64,000 bases of DNA from Aquilaria yunnanensis (GCA_039654915.1 CM077593.1:53698501-53762500); one strand, 5' to 3'. Positions 1 to 12,603 are shown, numbered from the stretch's first letter. The notes: generated by a model from the sequence alone, not told the origin. Made by a program: numbers and translations.

Positions 1-429
1 AATCTCATTCAACAAAGATGCGTCCCAATTTTCGCGCGTTGATTAACCAATTTTTTTTTATGTGGCGCTTTGTATACGGCTGTCCCACTGGCCGGTCAGC
101 AAGTAGGCACCCAAGACTCCTGCATTCGAGCCAGCAAAAATACCTTACTTTCGGGGCCCGAATAGGCTGAATCCGAACCAAGCTAGGGTTTTTGCAACTA
201 TTGCAAGAATCCTACTCCATAAAGGTATCTCATACCATTCAATTTTGGGTTAATCTCATTAACCAATTAGTGTCATTTCTTCACATACATCATATGTTCA
301 TTACGAGTTCCGGTTTCATGCATCATGAATCCATCTAATTAATCATGGTAGAAAAGCAACAGAACACATAACATCATGCGATTCAACATCAATCCCGATT
401 TAGGGTTTCACCAGTAGCTCTGATACCAT
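1..429 (-). mobile_element. Leader of a minus-strand Ty1/copia element running off the left edge
   Basis: This is the untranslated leader between the 5' LTR (430-1846) and gag of a family-1 copia element read on the minus strand; the rest of the element lies left of the window. It matches, in reverse complement, the leader of the full copy just after 17882, including the CCGGTC-rich patch near position 90-105. No coding region is visible. The match is to a repeat family, so the assignment is secure although the element is incomplete. Confidence 0.85.
417..428 (-). other. Primer-binding site of the left copia element
   Basis: Read on the minus strand this is TGGTATCAGAGC, one base inside the LTR end. 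It is the usual copia primer site, pairing with the 3' end of initiator tRNA-Met. It fixes both the orientation of the element and the LTR boundary at 430. Confidence 0.9.
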
Positions 430-1846
430 TGATGGGTTTCGGGAGCCAAACAGCGCAGCGGAATGTAACCAAAACCCTCCAGGATCCAAGTGAAACGGGG
501 TAAACCGGGTGTTCAAAAATTTTCATACCTAATTTTCGGTTGAGATCTCTCACTCAACTGTAGAGTCGAATCACAAAACCTGAACATTTGACGTGTTCAT
601 GCTCTCTATGGTATCCATACAAGCCTCTTGGGATCACCACCCTTCCACCACGTCGCGGCAGATGCATTTCTCTTGCGCTTGCAGTGCTAGCTTGTGTCCT
701 CCAAGGAATTGCAAGAGAAGAGCGCGACTGTCCTTTTGGGAGGCTAAGGCAAGGAGACCTGCGAATTTCTCACTAGAAGTTGTATTTATAGTGAGACTCA
801 ACTTCCAAGCCTAATAGGTTTCAAAGCCCTAATCCAATTAGGCTTTAATTTCGGGCTTAATAATGGCTCAACTATTGGGCCCATTATTAATACAAAATTA
901 TTGTGAAACCAAAACCCAAATTATTAGCCCATGCACTGTAATGATCCAAATAGCTCTATGTGTGCGACCCAATAGGCTCTTACCACATTGGCAATGGTCA
1001 TAAATCACATTTATGATCATAAGCAATGAGCGGTGTCTAGCAAGACATCTTTGCTACCCAAGTGACGAGATTGTCGATCATTCGACTCAACCTTTATGAT
1101 CATCACCGATATATGCCATTGTCCCTTTGTCCAAGATATCAAGACTAAGCATGAGACATGGAATGTGTCACTCTCGTATAGCCCAATCTTTGGTTTCTTG
1201 ATTACCGAGTAGACCAACTTAAACTGATGACATTGATATCGTATATCAACTCATTCGAGCATGGCCATGCATTTTTCTAAGTCTTACTCTATCAAGGGGC
1301 TCGAAGATATCACTCCTGTTACATAGGAGGGACAAATCCCATCTTGATCATACAAATCCCTCTGCATGATATGTGACATACCCAATGACTTCGTTCAAGT
1401 TCACTCAGTTACGAGCAACAAAGGAAAGTATCAAAGTATGTGACTCACATGTAGGGAACCTTGATGATCTTAGGTCGAAGGACTACATATACCATGATCA
1501 CTATGAGAATCACTTATGACACTCATATAACGATCCATGTAGTGTTCTCATGGTGGGTCGGTCCAGTACACAAGTTCTCCAACTTGTACCCATTTGTAGA
1601 CTACATATCTCATATTAGTCTCCGCATATGCTAGTCGTTATGTATTATAGCAACCCGCTCCACAATAATACTAGACCAGGGACGTTTAAGAATATCATTA
1701 TTCTAGGGTTACAATTATGTTTGTTAAATTACGCAGAAACAAAACAGCAAACATAATTGCTGGATTAATGCCTTAATAAAATATCATGACTCAATGTGCA
1801 AAAAATACAATCATCTCATGATTGGCTTTTGGGCATAGCACTAACA
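430..1846 (-). mobile_element. 5' LTR of the left minus-strand copia element
   Basis: A complete family-1 LTR of 1,417 bp in reverse orientation. Its minus-strand sequence starts TGTTAGTGCTATGCCC at 1846 and ends at 430 next to the primer site. The element interrupts an older plus-strand LTR of the same family: the base run TATTA at 1847-1851 is part of that target and should be its direct repeat, but the matching copy lies outside the window. A TATA-like run (tatttatag in plus orientation, near 784) marks the expected promoter. Confidence 0.9.
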
Positions 1847-2278
1847 TATTAAGCCCAAAATTGAAGCCTAATTAGATTAGGGCTTTGAAACCCATTAGGC
1901 CTGGAAGTTGAGTCTCACTATAAATAAAAATTTTAGTGAGAAATTTGAGCTTCTTGCCCTAGCTTCCCCAAAAGGACAGTCGCACTCTTCTCTTGCAATT
2001 CTTTGGAGGACACAAGCTAGCACTATAAGCGCAAGAGAAACACATCAGCCGGGACATAGTGGAAGTGTGGTGATCTTGAGAGGCCCGTACGGTTACATTA
2101 GAGAGCTTGAACACGTCAATTGTTCAGGTTTTGCGATTCGACTCTACAGTTGGGTGAGAGATCTCAACCAAAAACTAGGTATGAAAATTTTTAAACACCC
2201 GGTTTACCTTGTTTCACTTGGATCCTGGAAGGTTTTGGTTAAATTCCGTTATGCTTGTTTGGCTTCTGAAACCCAACA
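1847..2278 (+). mobile_element. 3' part of an older copia LTR, split by the neighbouring insertion
   Basis: The last 432 bp of a family-1 LTR in plus orientation, ending CCCAACA at 2278. Its 5' part must lie beyond the minus-strand element that starts at 1846, outside the window. It is more diverged from the other LTRs than they are from each other, which fits its lower place in the nest. Whether it was a solo LTR or the 3' LTR of a full element cannot be told. It is itself inserted into a gypsy LTR (2279-2379). Confidence 0.8.
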
Positions 2279-2379
2279 AGGGCCCCATTTTCCCGAGGTT
2301 GGTCACTTGTGCCGATCTAAGGTGGTGCACATCACACCGATTTGAGAGTTCTCCAAGGGTAATAGCCCTTTGGCTATCA
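2279..2379 (-). mobile_element. End of a gypsy (Tat-type) 3' LTR
   Basis: About 100 bp ending TTTGGCTATCA, the same terminus as the LTRs of elements A (3561) and B (50933). It is followed at once by a polypurine tract on the minus strand (plus-strand CATGCCCCCCT). Element orientation is therefore minus. The outer part of the LTR is cut off by the copia LTR ending at 2278. Confidence 0.65.
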
Positions 2380-3196
2380 CATGCCCCCCTCGAAAAGTTG
2401 AAGTTCTATCTTCGGTGCCTGAGCTTTTGCAAGCGTATTGTAGAACTCTTTGTGGGAGGTGACAGTCATCTTTTTATGACTGAATTTTTTACCGAGGTTA
2501 CCTTCTTCGGAAGATGGCACCTCTTTGGTCGAACATACCTCTCCTATCTGGGGTAGCTCCTTTGGCATTAAGTGGTACTCCTCATTTCTTGGCTAAGCTT
2601 TTTATGTTCCCAAAGTTGTTTCTTCGGTCCGGAGGGCATATTCCCCTTCTGAGTTTTTTGTTGTCCATTCATGAATTGTCACATCTTTTGAGTAAAGAGA
2701 CACGTCACTTTGGGCTAGGCTTGCATAGGTCTACTATCTGTCATAAGGCGCACCCTTGTTTCTCGCATCAAGTCACACGCATCATCAGGCGATTGGCAAA
2801 TGATCGTGTTCGTTATGTCGGTTACGTGGCTTCACCTATGAAGGTTCATTATGGCAACGCTTCGCCAGCCTTCTTTGGTCTATATAAACTCTTCTCCCTT
2901 CAGATTGCTTCACACTTCTCAACTTCCACTTTTTTTGGCTCTCTGATTTCCTTTTGTCTGTTTCCTTCTTTGGCGGTGGTGCTAGCGGCGGAGCGATTTC
3001 CAACAAGCTTGTGATGGTTTTCGAAGTTACTATCTTTGGTCCGAACAAGGTGGGTTTACTTCTGACGTTATTCTTTTCTTTGTCATTTTTGTTTCAATTC
3101 CTTTCCCCTTCATTTTTTTGAGGTCAGGATTTTTTGTTTTCGAATATGCCTTCCTCCCAAGTTAAAGCTCAGCCCATCCCCGAGAGTTGGCTCTCT
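2380..3196 (-). mobile_element. Internal 3' fragment of a third Tat-type gypsy element with the start of its antisense gene
   Basis: It begins with the polypurine tract and matches the layout of elements A and B downstream of pol. A TATA run (tctatataaac, near 2879) and a pyrimidine-rich leader precede an ATG at 3146. This ATG opens a peptide resembling the start of the extra antisense protein of elements A and B (PESW motif, about residue 11). The frame is lost at 3196, where the fragment is joined to a truncated LTR of element A. The same family occurs in opposite orientation at 14902-15656. Assignment rests on these short matches. Confidence 0.6.
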
Positions 3197-3561
3197 CTTA
3201 AATGCTTCCTTAAATGCTCCTGCCGTACTCCCGAGGTCCCTGGGTGAGGTCGTCCTTTGGTACGGACGGTGCCTCTTCGGGAAACACGCCCTCAGTTCGG
3301 GGGTACCCAGCTTCAGGGAGTTCCGCCTTCGGGGGGATCATGTTCGGCCCGCAATAGCTGGTGCCTCTTTTCCGAAGGTGATCTGTTTGCAACCTCGGGG
3401 GGCTAGTAGTATCCTCAAGTTTCTTGGCGTGCCAGGCTCAGAGCTCTTCGGCTATCTCCTGAGGTGTATGATCCTACCTTTACTCGGGTAGCGCCAGTTT
3501 CTTCTGGCCATTCTTGTGGCAGGGAGTTCGGCCAGATAGAGGCGATAGCCTTTGGCTATCA
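3197..3561 (-). mobile_element. Truncated 3' LTR of gypsy element A
   Basis: 365 bp matching 14537-14901 of the other LTR of this element and ending TTTGGCTATCA at 3561. The outer part of the LTR is missing. The junction with the upstream gypsy fragment shares only about four bases (ctta), which suggests a deletion by end joining. Confidence 0.85.
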
Positions 3562-3575
3562 CATGCCCCCCTTTG
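3562..3575 (-). other. Polypurine tract of gypsy element A
   Basis: On the minus strand this is a purine run (AAAGGGGGGCATG) directly before the 3' LTR, the expected plus-strand primer for reverse transcription. The same arrangement is seen at 2380 and 50934. Confidence 0.7.
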
Positions 3576-3853
3576 GAAAGCCGAAGTGAAGACTTCAATT
3601 TTGCATCTCTTTCCGAGGTTGTTCTTGGGAGTCTCTTAGGAAGCTCAACCTGTTCCGAGGATGCACCTCTTGCCCAAAGGTATGGGCTGTTCGGCCTTGG
3701 CCTGTCTCTTGGTGTCCTCGAGGTAACCTGCTTTTTCTTCTTGTAGGTCTGTGTAACGTCGTGTCTGATGGCCAAGCGTGTCAGTCTAAGCAACGCGTCC
3801 CATCTTTTTAGGGATGTCAGAAGACGTGTCCCCTGTTTTGGCACGGCGGCTGA

Positions 3854-3998
3854 CACGTGGTGCTTTGCCATTGGAGGAGAGTCGCGTCGGTTACAGAGGG
3901 CGTGCCTTTTCAGGTGCAGAGGGCAATTACGGCGACGGTTCGCCTCCAAAAGGGTACTTATGACGACGTTTCGGTTACCAACCTTTGGCCTATAAATA
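3854..3998 (+). promoter_or_regulatory. Promoter of the antisense gene in element A
   Basis: A G-box (CACGTG, 3854-3859) lies 132 bp before a TATA box (TATAAATA, 3991-3998), which is followed by a pyrimidine-rich leader and the ATG at 4250. Element B has the same two motifs in the same order and at similar spacing (51344 and 51509). Conservation between two diverged copies, and a position inside the element rather than in the LTR, support a dedicated promoter. No transcript evidence is available here. Confidence 0.55.
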
Positions 3999-4249
3999 GC
4001 CCATTCCATCATAAGTCCCATTTGCTTTTACTTCTGCTCTTTCCTCTGCTTTGCCCCTATTTTCGTACTTTCTTGCTTTCTGTGGCGGAGCTGCCTTAAT
4101 CAGAGCTTTTTTCAGCCAACTTTCACGACGGCGTCCTCAGACTTTGGCAAATCTTTTGGTGGGTTTTTGTTTTCCAGAGTGTTTTGATTCCTCTGTTCTT
4201 TTGAGTTTTTTCCGTAAACTATTTTCTTGGCTTTTCTGAACTCGTTTTC

Positions 4250-6681
4250 ATGTTGAAAATGCCTATCCCTGAGAGCTGGCAGCCTCTTTTAGCCCATCCT
4301 TGTTGCACCACCCCCGCAAAATTAGAGAGGTGGAAGAAAAAGTTCTTTCTTCCCTCTTACGCCATTACTAGGCTGCCTCGCTCTAGCCATTATGCCTTTT
4401 CAAACCATAGTAATGAGGTTACCATTTTCCGAGCCCAGCTGAAGGCCGGACTTCGGTATCCTCCCCCGAAGATGGTTTGCGAGTTCTGCCAATTTCATGG
4501 CATTGCTGTGAACCAGCTTCCCCCGAACTCGTTCTGCTATTTTAATGCCTACCTCTGCATGTGTGGTGTGTTCGGGATAAAACCCCATTTTATAATCTTC
4601 ATGCAGTACTACAAGCTCTTTGTGGTCCCGAAGGGTGGCTTCTATTTTATGCTACCTCGGGGATCCGGGAGCAAAAAATTCATGTTCACCTTCGCCACCA
4701 AGGACAGCTGGCGGGGGTGGCAACAAAAATTCTTCTTCCTGAAGATGGAGGAGGCCTGGTCGTATGTTCTGACCAAATGGGCTCAGGGAAGGCTAGATGT
4801 GGACGTCGTTGATCCGAGGTTGTTGCGGACTCCAGAGTTGGCTTCCACTTTCGCGGACTTCGACGGCCGCATCCGCGCCGTCTCTAACTGGGCTCCCGAG
4901 GTCGCGCCGCGCTCTCTGTACCCCTTCCCTATCAACTGGAGGTTGATGACCGAAGAGGTCCTCTGGGAGTTAAAGGTGGTTAAGGAGCACGAGACCGACC
5001 TCGAGATGCCAGCTCCTGCCATCGCCGGGAAGGATTCCTGGTTGGTCAAGCTTCTTAAGGAGGAAATTTCTTTCGAAACGCTTGTCGAAAGTGAGTTATC
5101 TGCTACTCCCTTGTTGTTTTTCCCTCGGACTTACACTGATGTCTTTTTTCTTTTTCAGAGATGGGCGATGGGACTGCTGCATTTTACAAGTCCCTTTTCT
5201 CCGGCCAGGCGGAGAAGGGCGACCAGACAAAGAAGGCGGCTTCCCGAAGGCGGAAGTCTACCGGCGTTGGGCCTTCGGTGAAACGGGCAAAGAAAACTGC
5301 CCAGGTTCCTCTGGAGGAAATTTCCGAGGAGGCTGATGAGGAGCCTAGGGCAGCCGAGATTCCGCCGCCTGAGGCTGCTGCCGAGGTCCTTGCCGCAGCC
5401 GAGGTTTCTTCCACCGACGTCCCTCCCTAGAGCCCTTCTGCACCGCAGGCCCTTCTGGAGGCCGTGGTAGAGGCTCCTTCTGCCGAGGAGCGGCGCAAGA
5501 GGAAAGGCAAGGGTATTTCGACCGAGGAGTCTCAGGATTCCGAAGACGCTTCGATGTGCCGCCAGGTTTGTTGTTTTTCAGAACAAGTATGGCTCTTTTG
5601 TTTTTCTGAATTTTCCTTTGTCTCTGACCTGCTTCTCATTTTCGCCATGCAGGGGAGTTGCTTACCCCGAACTGGGTGGCCGAACACTCGAAGGCGCGGG
5701 CCCTTCGTGACGCCAAAGTCCCGCAAGGAAAGATACCAAAAGAGCCTTTTTGGACATTCACGGAGGACATGAACTTGTACTCCGAAGATTGTCTTGAAAT
5801 GGCGAAACAGATTTCGAAGGGGGTGCATATAGAGGCCTCCTTCAAGGCTATTGCGGTGGCCCATCCGGACGATGACACCCTTGTCGCGAAAGTCACCGAG
5901 CATGCTGCTCAGGTATGTTCTTCACACCTTTTTCCCTTCAATTTTTCCTAAGTGCTTGGCTCTTACTGACCTTGCGTTCATCTTTTTGCAGCTGCTGGGG
6001 TACGCCGGCCTTCTCCGAGTTCGGGTAGCCAGGCATTTGGCGTTCCGAGCTTCGGCCTTAGAGACCTTGGAGAAAGCGAAGGCCACGTGCTCGGCATTGA
6101 TCGCCAAGAACCAGCAGCTGTCAGATGCTGCGAAGAAAGAAGTTGCTGCCCTTCGGGAGGAGTTCTGGGAGGAGAAGGAAGATCTTGAGAGGAACTCCTC
6201 TCTGCAGATTGCTGACCTCGGTGATCAGGTGGAAGGGATGTTCGCTGCCAACCAAGACCTTCTCAAAGATAAGTCAGATTCTGACAATCTCATTCGGTCG
6301 TTGGTGAGTGAGAAAAAGGCCCTCGAAGCCGAGGTCCAGTCTTTGAAGAAGGAGCCCGATGCGAAGAAGAGGGTGAAGGTGCTGAAGAAGGAGGTTGCAG
6401 ACTTGAAGGACAAGCTCGATGACCTTGAGGTTGAGAAGGACAAATCCGACCAAATGACCAAGGTCGCCTTCCAAGACGGATTCTGCCTTGCTCGGCACCA
6501 AGTCCTTGAGAGGTTCCCAGGTCTGAACCTCTCTTTTTTGGAAGCTCTCAACATTCTCGAGGGGCCTCGGTTGGCCTGGTCCAAAATCGAGCACCTGAAC
6601 CTGCGTTCCACAATTCCGGCGCCGAAGGTGGTGGAAAAGGGCACAGAGGCTGGTGGCTCCCGGGACGCCGAGAACCCTTAG
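4250..6681 (+). pseudogene. Extra antisense gene of gypsy element A (four exons, broken)
   Basis: Opposite in strand to gag-pol. Predicted exons are 4250-5090, 5159-5565, 5653-5912 and 5992-6681, with GT-AG introns of 68, 87 and 79 bp at the same places as in element B. The first exon encodes a globular domain of the kind called putative gypsy-type transposon domain in plants (KKFFLPSY, FHGIAVNQLPPNS, YYKLFVVPKGGFYF). Exon 2 is rich in Lys, Arg and Glu, with a basic run (SRRRK) that could be a nuclear signal. The last exon is a long heptad-like coiled coil followed by a conserved FQDGFCLARHQ motif. Two lesions: an in-frame TAG at 5428-5430, and an apparent one-base loss near 5556 that puts exon 3 out of frame. 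The function of this family is unknown; the coiled coil suggests self-association. Confidence 0.7.
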
Positions 6682-6833
6682 GCTGTTTAAGGGGCTTTTT
6701 CCTTTTTTCCTCTTCGTTTTTGTGTTCCTTCTTCGGGCACTTCTTCTTTGTAAGCCTGATCATTCTCAATGAATATATTTTTTGGCTAAGTCTTTTTGCA
6801 AGATTTTGCATTTCCATTGTCCCGAACAGGTTC

Positions 6834-7065
6834 GCTCAAGAGACTTCGGGAAACCTGCAATCACCAAAATTTATTACCCGCTTTTTCGACGAGTATTTTC
6901 GCAAGATTTTTGTTTCCCACTTTCCCGAGTATGATGGCTCAAGGGACTTCGGAAAATCACATCTACCCTTTTTGCGGCGAATACTTTCACAAAAGTTTTG
7001 TTTTCCATTTTTCCGAGCATGATGGCTCAAGGGACTTCGGAAAATCACATCTGCGCTTTTTTATG
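6834..7065 (+). repeat. Degenerate minisatellite between the convergent genes of element A
   Basis: Three imperfect copies of a block with the core GCTCAAGGGACTTCGG (starting at 6834, 6937 and 7025; periods of about 103 and 88 bp). It lies between the 3' end of the antisense gene (6681) and the 3' end of gag-pol (7133). Element B has a repeat with the same core but a 55-56 bp period in the same place, so this region changes quickly while keeping its core. Confidence 0.75.
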
Positions 7066-7132
7066 GCGAACACCTTCAAGGACATTCTGTACTTAGGATA
7101 TTTTTTGCACAACACAATCCTTCCGCTCCATC

Positions 7133-10100
7133 TTAAGCGTAGAATTTCTTCAAGGCATCTGAGTGCCAAGTGTTTTTCAATTCTACGCCTTCGGTGTCGC
7201 CAAGTTTGTACACCCCTTTTCGTACTTCGGCAAGAACCAGAAAAGGTCCTTCCCAGTTCGCGTGAAATACCTCGTGAGATGGCTTTCAGGGTGCAAAGTC
7301 AGCCTTTCGGAGAACGAGGTCCCCTTTTTTGATTTGTTTTGGCCTAGCTCGTAAATTTATAGCCACAGCCACTCTTTGCTGGAAAGCTTTTCTTCTCAGC
7401 TCAGCTATTTCTCTGTGTTGGCCGACGAGGTCGAGCTTTGTTCTGAGGCCAAGGTCGTTTCCACCTTCATCAAATACCTAAACCCGTACTGATGGTCTAA
7501 CTATCTCGATAGGGATGATGGCCTCTGTTCCGAAGACGAGTGAGAAAGGAGTCTCCCCTGTGGCTCTTCGGGGCGTCGTTCGGTAACTCCATAACACGCT
7601 TTGGAGTTCCCCTGGCCATTTCCTTTTTGCTTCCCCCAGTCTCTTTTTCAGGCCATCTTTTATGGTCCGGTTAGATACTTCCACCTGCCCGTTGCTTTGG
7701 GGGTGAGCTACTGGGGCGAAGTGCATCTTTATTTCGAGGTCGCTGATAAATTCCTGGAATCCTTTGTTTGTGAATTGGGATCCATTATCAGCCACTAGTA
7801 TCCTCGGTATGCCGAATCTGCATACTATGTTCTTCCATCCAAACTTTTGCACTTCTTTTGCAGAGATAGTTGCTAGGGATTCTGCCTCGACCCATTTGGA
7901 GAAATAGTCTACTGCTACCACGCAGAATTTCACGCCTCCGGGCGCTGAGGGGAGTGGCCCAATAAGGTCTATACCCCAGACTGTGAAGGGCCAGGGATAG
8001 TCAGTCGAAGTTACCAATTCCGAGGATGCCCTCAGGATGTTCGCGTGTCTCTGGCAACTACCGCATTTCCGGACAAACTGCCTTGCGTCCTTTCTCAGGG
8101 TAGTCCAGAAGTATCCTTGGCGAAGTATCACTGCCGCAAGGGCATCAGTTCCAATATGTGAACTACATATGCCTTCGTGGACCTCTTCAAGGACCATTTC
8201 AGTATCCTCTTCATCCACGCATCTTTGCAGCGGGTTTGCATATCCCTGTCGGTATAACTCTTCTCCAATCAAAAAGAATCGGCCGGAGCGTCTTCGCAGT
8301 CTTGCAGCGTCGCCGGGGTCTTCGGGGAGCACATTTTCTACGAGGTATCTTTTTATGGGATCTTTCCATCCTTTTCCCGAGGTCGCTATGCTCAGCACTG
8401 AGATGCTCGGGTGATCTAGCACCTCGGTGTATGTTTTTGACTTCGCCAAGCAATCTGCCTCAGTGTTATTCCACCGAGGTACATTTTCGATCCGTACGGC
8501 GTCAAACTCTTGGATGAGCTTTGCTACCAGCTTGTGGTATTTTGCCAAGATTGGGTCCTTCGCCCCATAATCTCCTGCCGTCTGTCAAACTACCAGCTGG
8601 GAATCGCTGTGAGCCTTTAACTTTCTCACGCCAATCCTTCTGGCCAAGCGTAATCCCGCTTTGAGGGCTTCATACTCAGCCACATTGTTAGTGACGCTGA
8701 AGCTGAACTTGATAGCCTTCTTTACCGCTAGGCCTTCGGGTCCTCTGATAATTACTCCAGCTCCCTGGTGTTCGGATCCCGAGGCTCCGTCAACATGCAA
8801 GGTCCACTCTGGCTCACCTCCATTTGGATCCAAATGGCTTTCCTTAGTGGTGGGTATTTCGGTGATAAAATCTGCTAGTGCTTGAGCTTTTATGGCCTTC
8901 CGAGGTTCATATATGATTTCGTGTTCGCCAAGCTCTATGCACCATTTGGAGAGCCTTCCCGAATGATAAACTTTCTTCATAACATCCCGTAGTGGTAGAC
9001 TACTTCGGACGATGATGGGGTGAGCCTGAAAGTATGGTCGCAGCCTTCTCCCTGCAAGCACCAAGGCGTATATAGCTTTTTGAAGCAGAGGGTACCTGAC
9101 TTCGGCGCCATGCAGGGATTTGCTGACGTAATAGACTGGCCATTACTTTGACCCTTCTTCTTTTACGAGTACCGAGCTTACAGCTTTCTCCGTGACGGTG
9201 AGGTACAAAATGAGGGGCTCTCCCTCCCGAGGTTGTCACAAAGTCGGCAGACTAGCCAAGTAGACTTTGAGTTCTTCCCAGGCCTTTTGGCAATCTTCGT
9301 CCCAAGGGTGATCATTCCTTCCGAGGTCGCCTTCCATTTTTGCTGCCTTTGTGAGGACTTTGAAGAAAGGTCGACACCTATCTCCGTACCTGGAAATAAA
9401 TCTGCTCAGAGAGGTTATTCTTCCGGTGAGCCTCTGCACGTCTTTGACTGTGGCAGGAGTTCGGAACTCAAGCAGCGCCTTAATCTTCTCAGGGTTAGCG
9501 TCAATGCCTCTTTCGGATACCATGTACCCAAGGAATTTTCCCGAGGTTACCCCGAAGATGCACTTTTCAGGATTGAGCCGAATCCCGAAGGCTCTGAGCA
9601 TTTGGAAGGTTTCCTCTTGATCTGCAACGTGATAGCTAGGGAGCTTGCTCTTGACTATCATATCATCAACATACACCTCCATGTTTCTCCCCATTTGGTC
9701 TTTAAAGACCTTGTTCATCAACCTTTGGTAGGTGGCTCCTGCGTTTTTGAGCCCGAAGGGCATCCTGACATAGCAGTATGTTCCTCCCTCGGTGATGAAG
9801 GCGGTTTTTTCTTCATCTTCGGGGTCCATTTTTATTTGATGGTAGCCACTGAAGGCGTCTAGGAAAATTAGGCGCCCATATTCAGCAGTTGAATCTACCA
9901 GTTGATCTATTGGCGGCAGAGGGTATGAGTCTTTCGGGCAACCATCGTTCAAGTTTCTGAAGTCGATGCACATCCGGAGTTTGCTGCTACCTTATTTTGT
10001 GGCAATGACCACGTTGCTTAACCATTCGGGGTATTTGACCTCTCTGATGACTTCGGCGTCCAACAGGCGTTGGACCTCGGTTTTCACAAAGTTGCTCTTA

Positions 10101-12436
10101 TGGGCTGAGATGCTCCGTTTCTTTTGCCGGACAGGTTTTGCTTCCGGGCTTACTTTGAGGCTATGCTGTATTATGCCAGGGTTTACCCCTGGCATATCTT
10201 TCGGCGAGTAGGCAAACAGATCTTTATTTTTCAGCATAAAGGATACAAGGTTTTCCTTCTCACCTTCGGCCAAGCTCTTCCCTATTCGGGTAGATTGTCC
10301 AGGGATAAGTTCTACTGTTTCCATTTCCGCTTTTGCGAGATCTTCTTCTTTTCCCTTTTCTGGTGTCTTTGCCTTTATTTTCTGTGCGAGGTTATTTGCC
10401 GGAGCTTTTCGTGCTTTCACAAACACCTTCCTTACCTCGGCTTGATCTATGAAGACCTCTGCATCCCCATCCTTGGTGGCGAATGTGACAGTCAAGTACT
10501 TCACATCAGGGCGAATGTGCAGGTTTCCCTGTGTCTGCCTTCCAAGGATGGCGTTGTACGAGGACGGGAGGTCCATGACGATGAACCTCACCATTGTGGA
10601 GGCATACAACTCAGCTGCTCCATCTACCGAAGTCCCTCTCATCATCAGTGGGAGGTCGATCCATCTGAGAACGGGCAGTTCGGATGGTCCAACCCCGAAG
10701 GTGGGCGAGGTGACTGGCTTAAGCTCGCTGCTGGAGATGCCTAAGCTCGGCAGTAAGTGCGAGAATAGGACGTCCGCATTTGATCCGTCATCAAGTAGCA
10801 CCCTTTTGACGTCCCAGTTCCCTATCCTTGCCGTGATCAGCAGCGGATCGTCGTGGGGAAAGACGACGGTGGATCCATCTTTGCGGGCCAGCTTCTTTGC
10901 TGGATTTTGATATTCCATGACTGCAATTTCTCTGGCCTTCCGCTTTCTTTCCGAAGATGGGAGCCCCGTGGTGATGGTTTGTATCACCCCTGCCGGAGGT
11001 GGAGGGCGCCTTTTTGGACTTCAGTTTTTCTGCCTGTCAGAGTCATAGTCCTCATCTTCGGCCCTTTCTTCCTCCACTTTTCTGCCTTTCGGGGATGGCA
11101 TCCGCAGGTATTTCCGAAGTTGGCCCTGCTTTATCAGCGACTCTATGTACTTCTTCAGCTGGAAGCAGTCTTCGGTGTCATGACCGTGGTCGCGAGGAAA
11201 CTGGCAGAACTTCTTTGCATTCTTCTTATTATCGGTGGTCATGGCCCTTGGCCGCCGAATCTGCGTCCGTTGCCTTTCCAGCGCGATGAGGATGTTGGTC
11301 CGTGTAGTGCTCAGTGGTGTGAAACTTTGGGGTTTCCTTCCCCGCATCCTCCGAGGTCGTCCTGCCTGTTCGGTCGGATGCCGAGCTTGTTGATGGGACC
11401 CTTCGGCGGGGTGGTGATCGGACTTCGGCCCAGCCATTCTTAGTTCCTCGGCGGTCATGTGCTGTTCTGCCCTTCGGTAAAATTCTCCGAGGGTCTCCGA
11501 GGCGTCCTTTGAGAACTCATAAAACAGCTGTGAGTCTCGCCGAAGGCCCCGTGTCATTGCAAGAATGCGAATTTCAGGCCGAAAGTCAGGGACGCTCAGA
11601 GCTTCCTTGTTTAATCTTTCGACATGGTCTCGGATGGTTTCTCCGTTCCTCTGCTCTATGTCGAACATCTGGACAGGCATCTTCACAGTAGGTCGACTCC
11701 CAATGAATTGCTACGTAAAGGCCGTGGACAACTCCTGGAACTCAGTGATGGTCCCTGAAGGCAATAAATTGTACCATGCAGTTGCTGGCCCTGTGAGGGT
11801 GACTTCGAAGCACTTGCACATGGTAGCGTTGTCAGCACCGTGCATTATCATGCTGCGTCTGTACTTCGTCAGATTGCCCTATGGATCAGTACGGCCATCA
11901 TAAATCTCCAACCGAGGTACTCTGAAGTCACCTGGCATGGCTGCCTCAACAACGGCCTGAATGAATGGGGAGTCATCTTCGCAGAATGTTCCCGAAAGTC
12001 TGGCCCAAACGGGTTTTCTGGCCATTTGTTTCTCCACCCTATCTAGCCGCCCTAGTATTCTTTCCATGAGAATTGTGGCACTAGGCCCTTCTTCAGGGAA
12101 GGGAGATCGTCGTCGGCGGCGCCTATTCGGTGAGCGAGTTCGACGTTGAGGGGACAAGGACCTCGCCTCAGGCGACGAACTCCTTCGCCGTGAGACTTTC
12201 GGTCGTTTGGACCCAGTTTGTCCCACAGGCCATTTCCCGAGGGGTATATTCTCCGTGGACGACTCTTCACGCGGGTCTACGCTTCCCAAACTGCGATGGG
12301 TCGACCTCTGACTTTTCTCCCGAGGGCGTGCAGGTGAGGGAGGTTTTTGGGCCTGTGTCTGCTGTGACCATCTTCAGTCGATCTGCTGTGTCATTTCGGC
12401 CACGACCGAACGCTGAAACTCCCTCATAAAGCTCAT
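7133..12436 (-). pseudogene. gag-pol polyprotein of gypsy element A (nine nonsense codons)
   Basis: One reading frame of 1,768 codons from ATG 12434-12436 to TAA 7133-7135, in frame throughout but stopped at 12374, 11879, 11711, 11021, 9992, 9236, 9143, 8585 and 7478 (lowest coordinate of each). Domain order: basic N-terminus; gag capsid; knuckle of CX3HX8C type (CQFPRDHGHDTEDC, its histidine position changed); protease with LLDDGSNADVLF; reverse transcriptase with YVDD; RNase H; a second, archaeal-type RNase H (DGASGSEHQGAG, HSDSQLVV); zinc-binding and DD35E integrase. The dual RNase H places it in the Tat lineage. Most stops look like CGA or CAG/CAA codons hit by C-to-T change, as expected for long-methylated DNA. 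In life it would make the virus-like particle and cDNA; this copy cannot. Confidence 0.88.
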
Positions 12437-12587
12437 AGTGATTACTAGAGGGCGGTCTTCCTCGGACGCAGAAGTCCCTCGGAGTGTTTGCTCAGCAGCC
12501 GGTTGTGTCTCAGGCGCGGACGGAAACCTCGGCAGTCCCTTGTCCTTAGAATGCCGAGTTTCAACGACGGCAATCTCAGAGCGGTTT

Positions 12588-12603
12588 CCCACAGACGGCA
12601 CCA
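12588..12603 (-). other. Primer-binding site of gypsy element A
   Basis: Minus-strand TGGTGCCGTCTGTGGG lies two bases inside the LTR end at 12606. Element B has TGGCGCCGTCTG at the same place. The match to a tRNA 3' end ...CGGCGCCA (tRNA-Asp is one candidate) is an inference. Confidence 0.65.
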
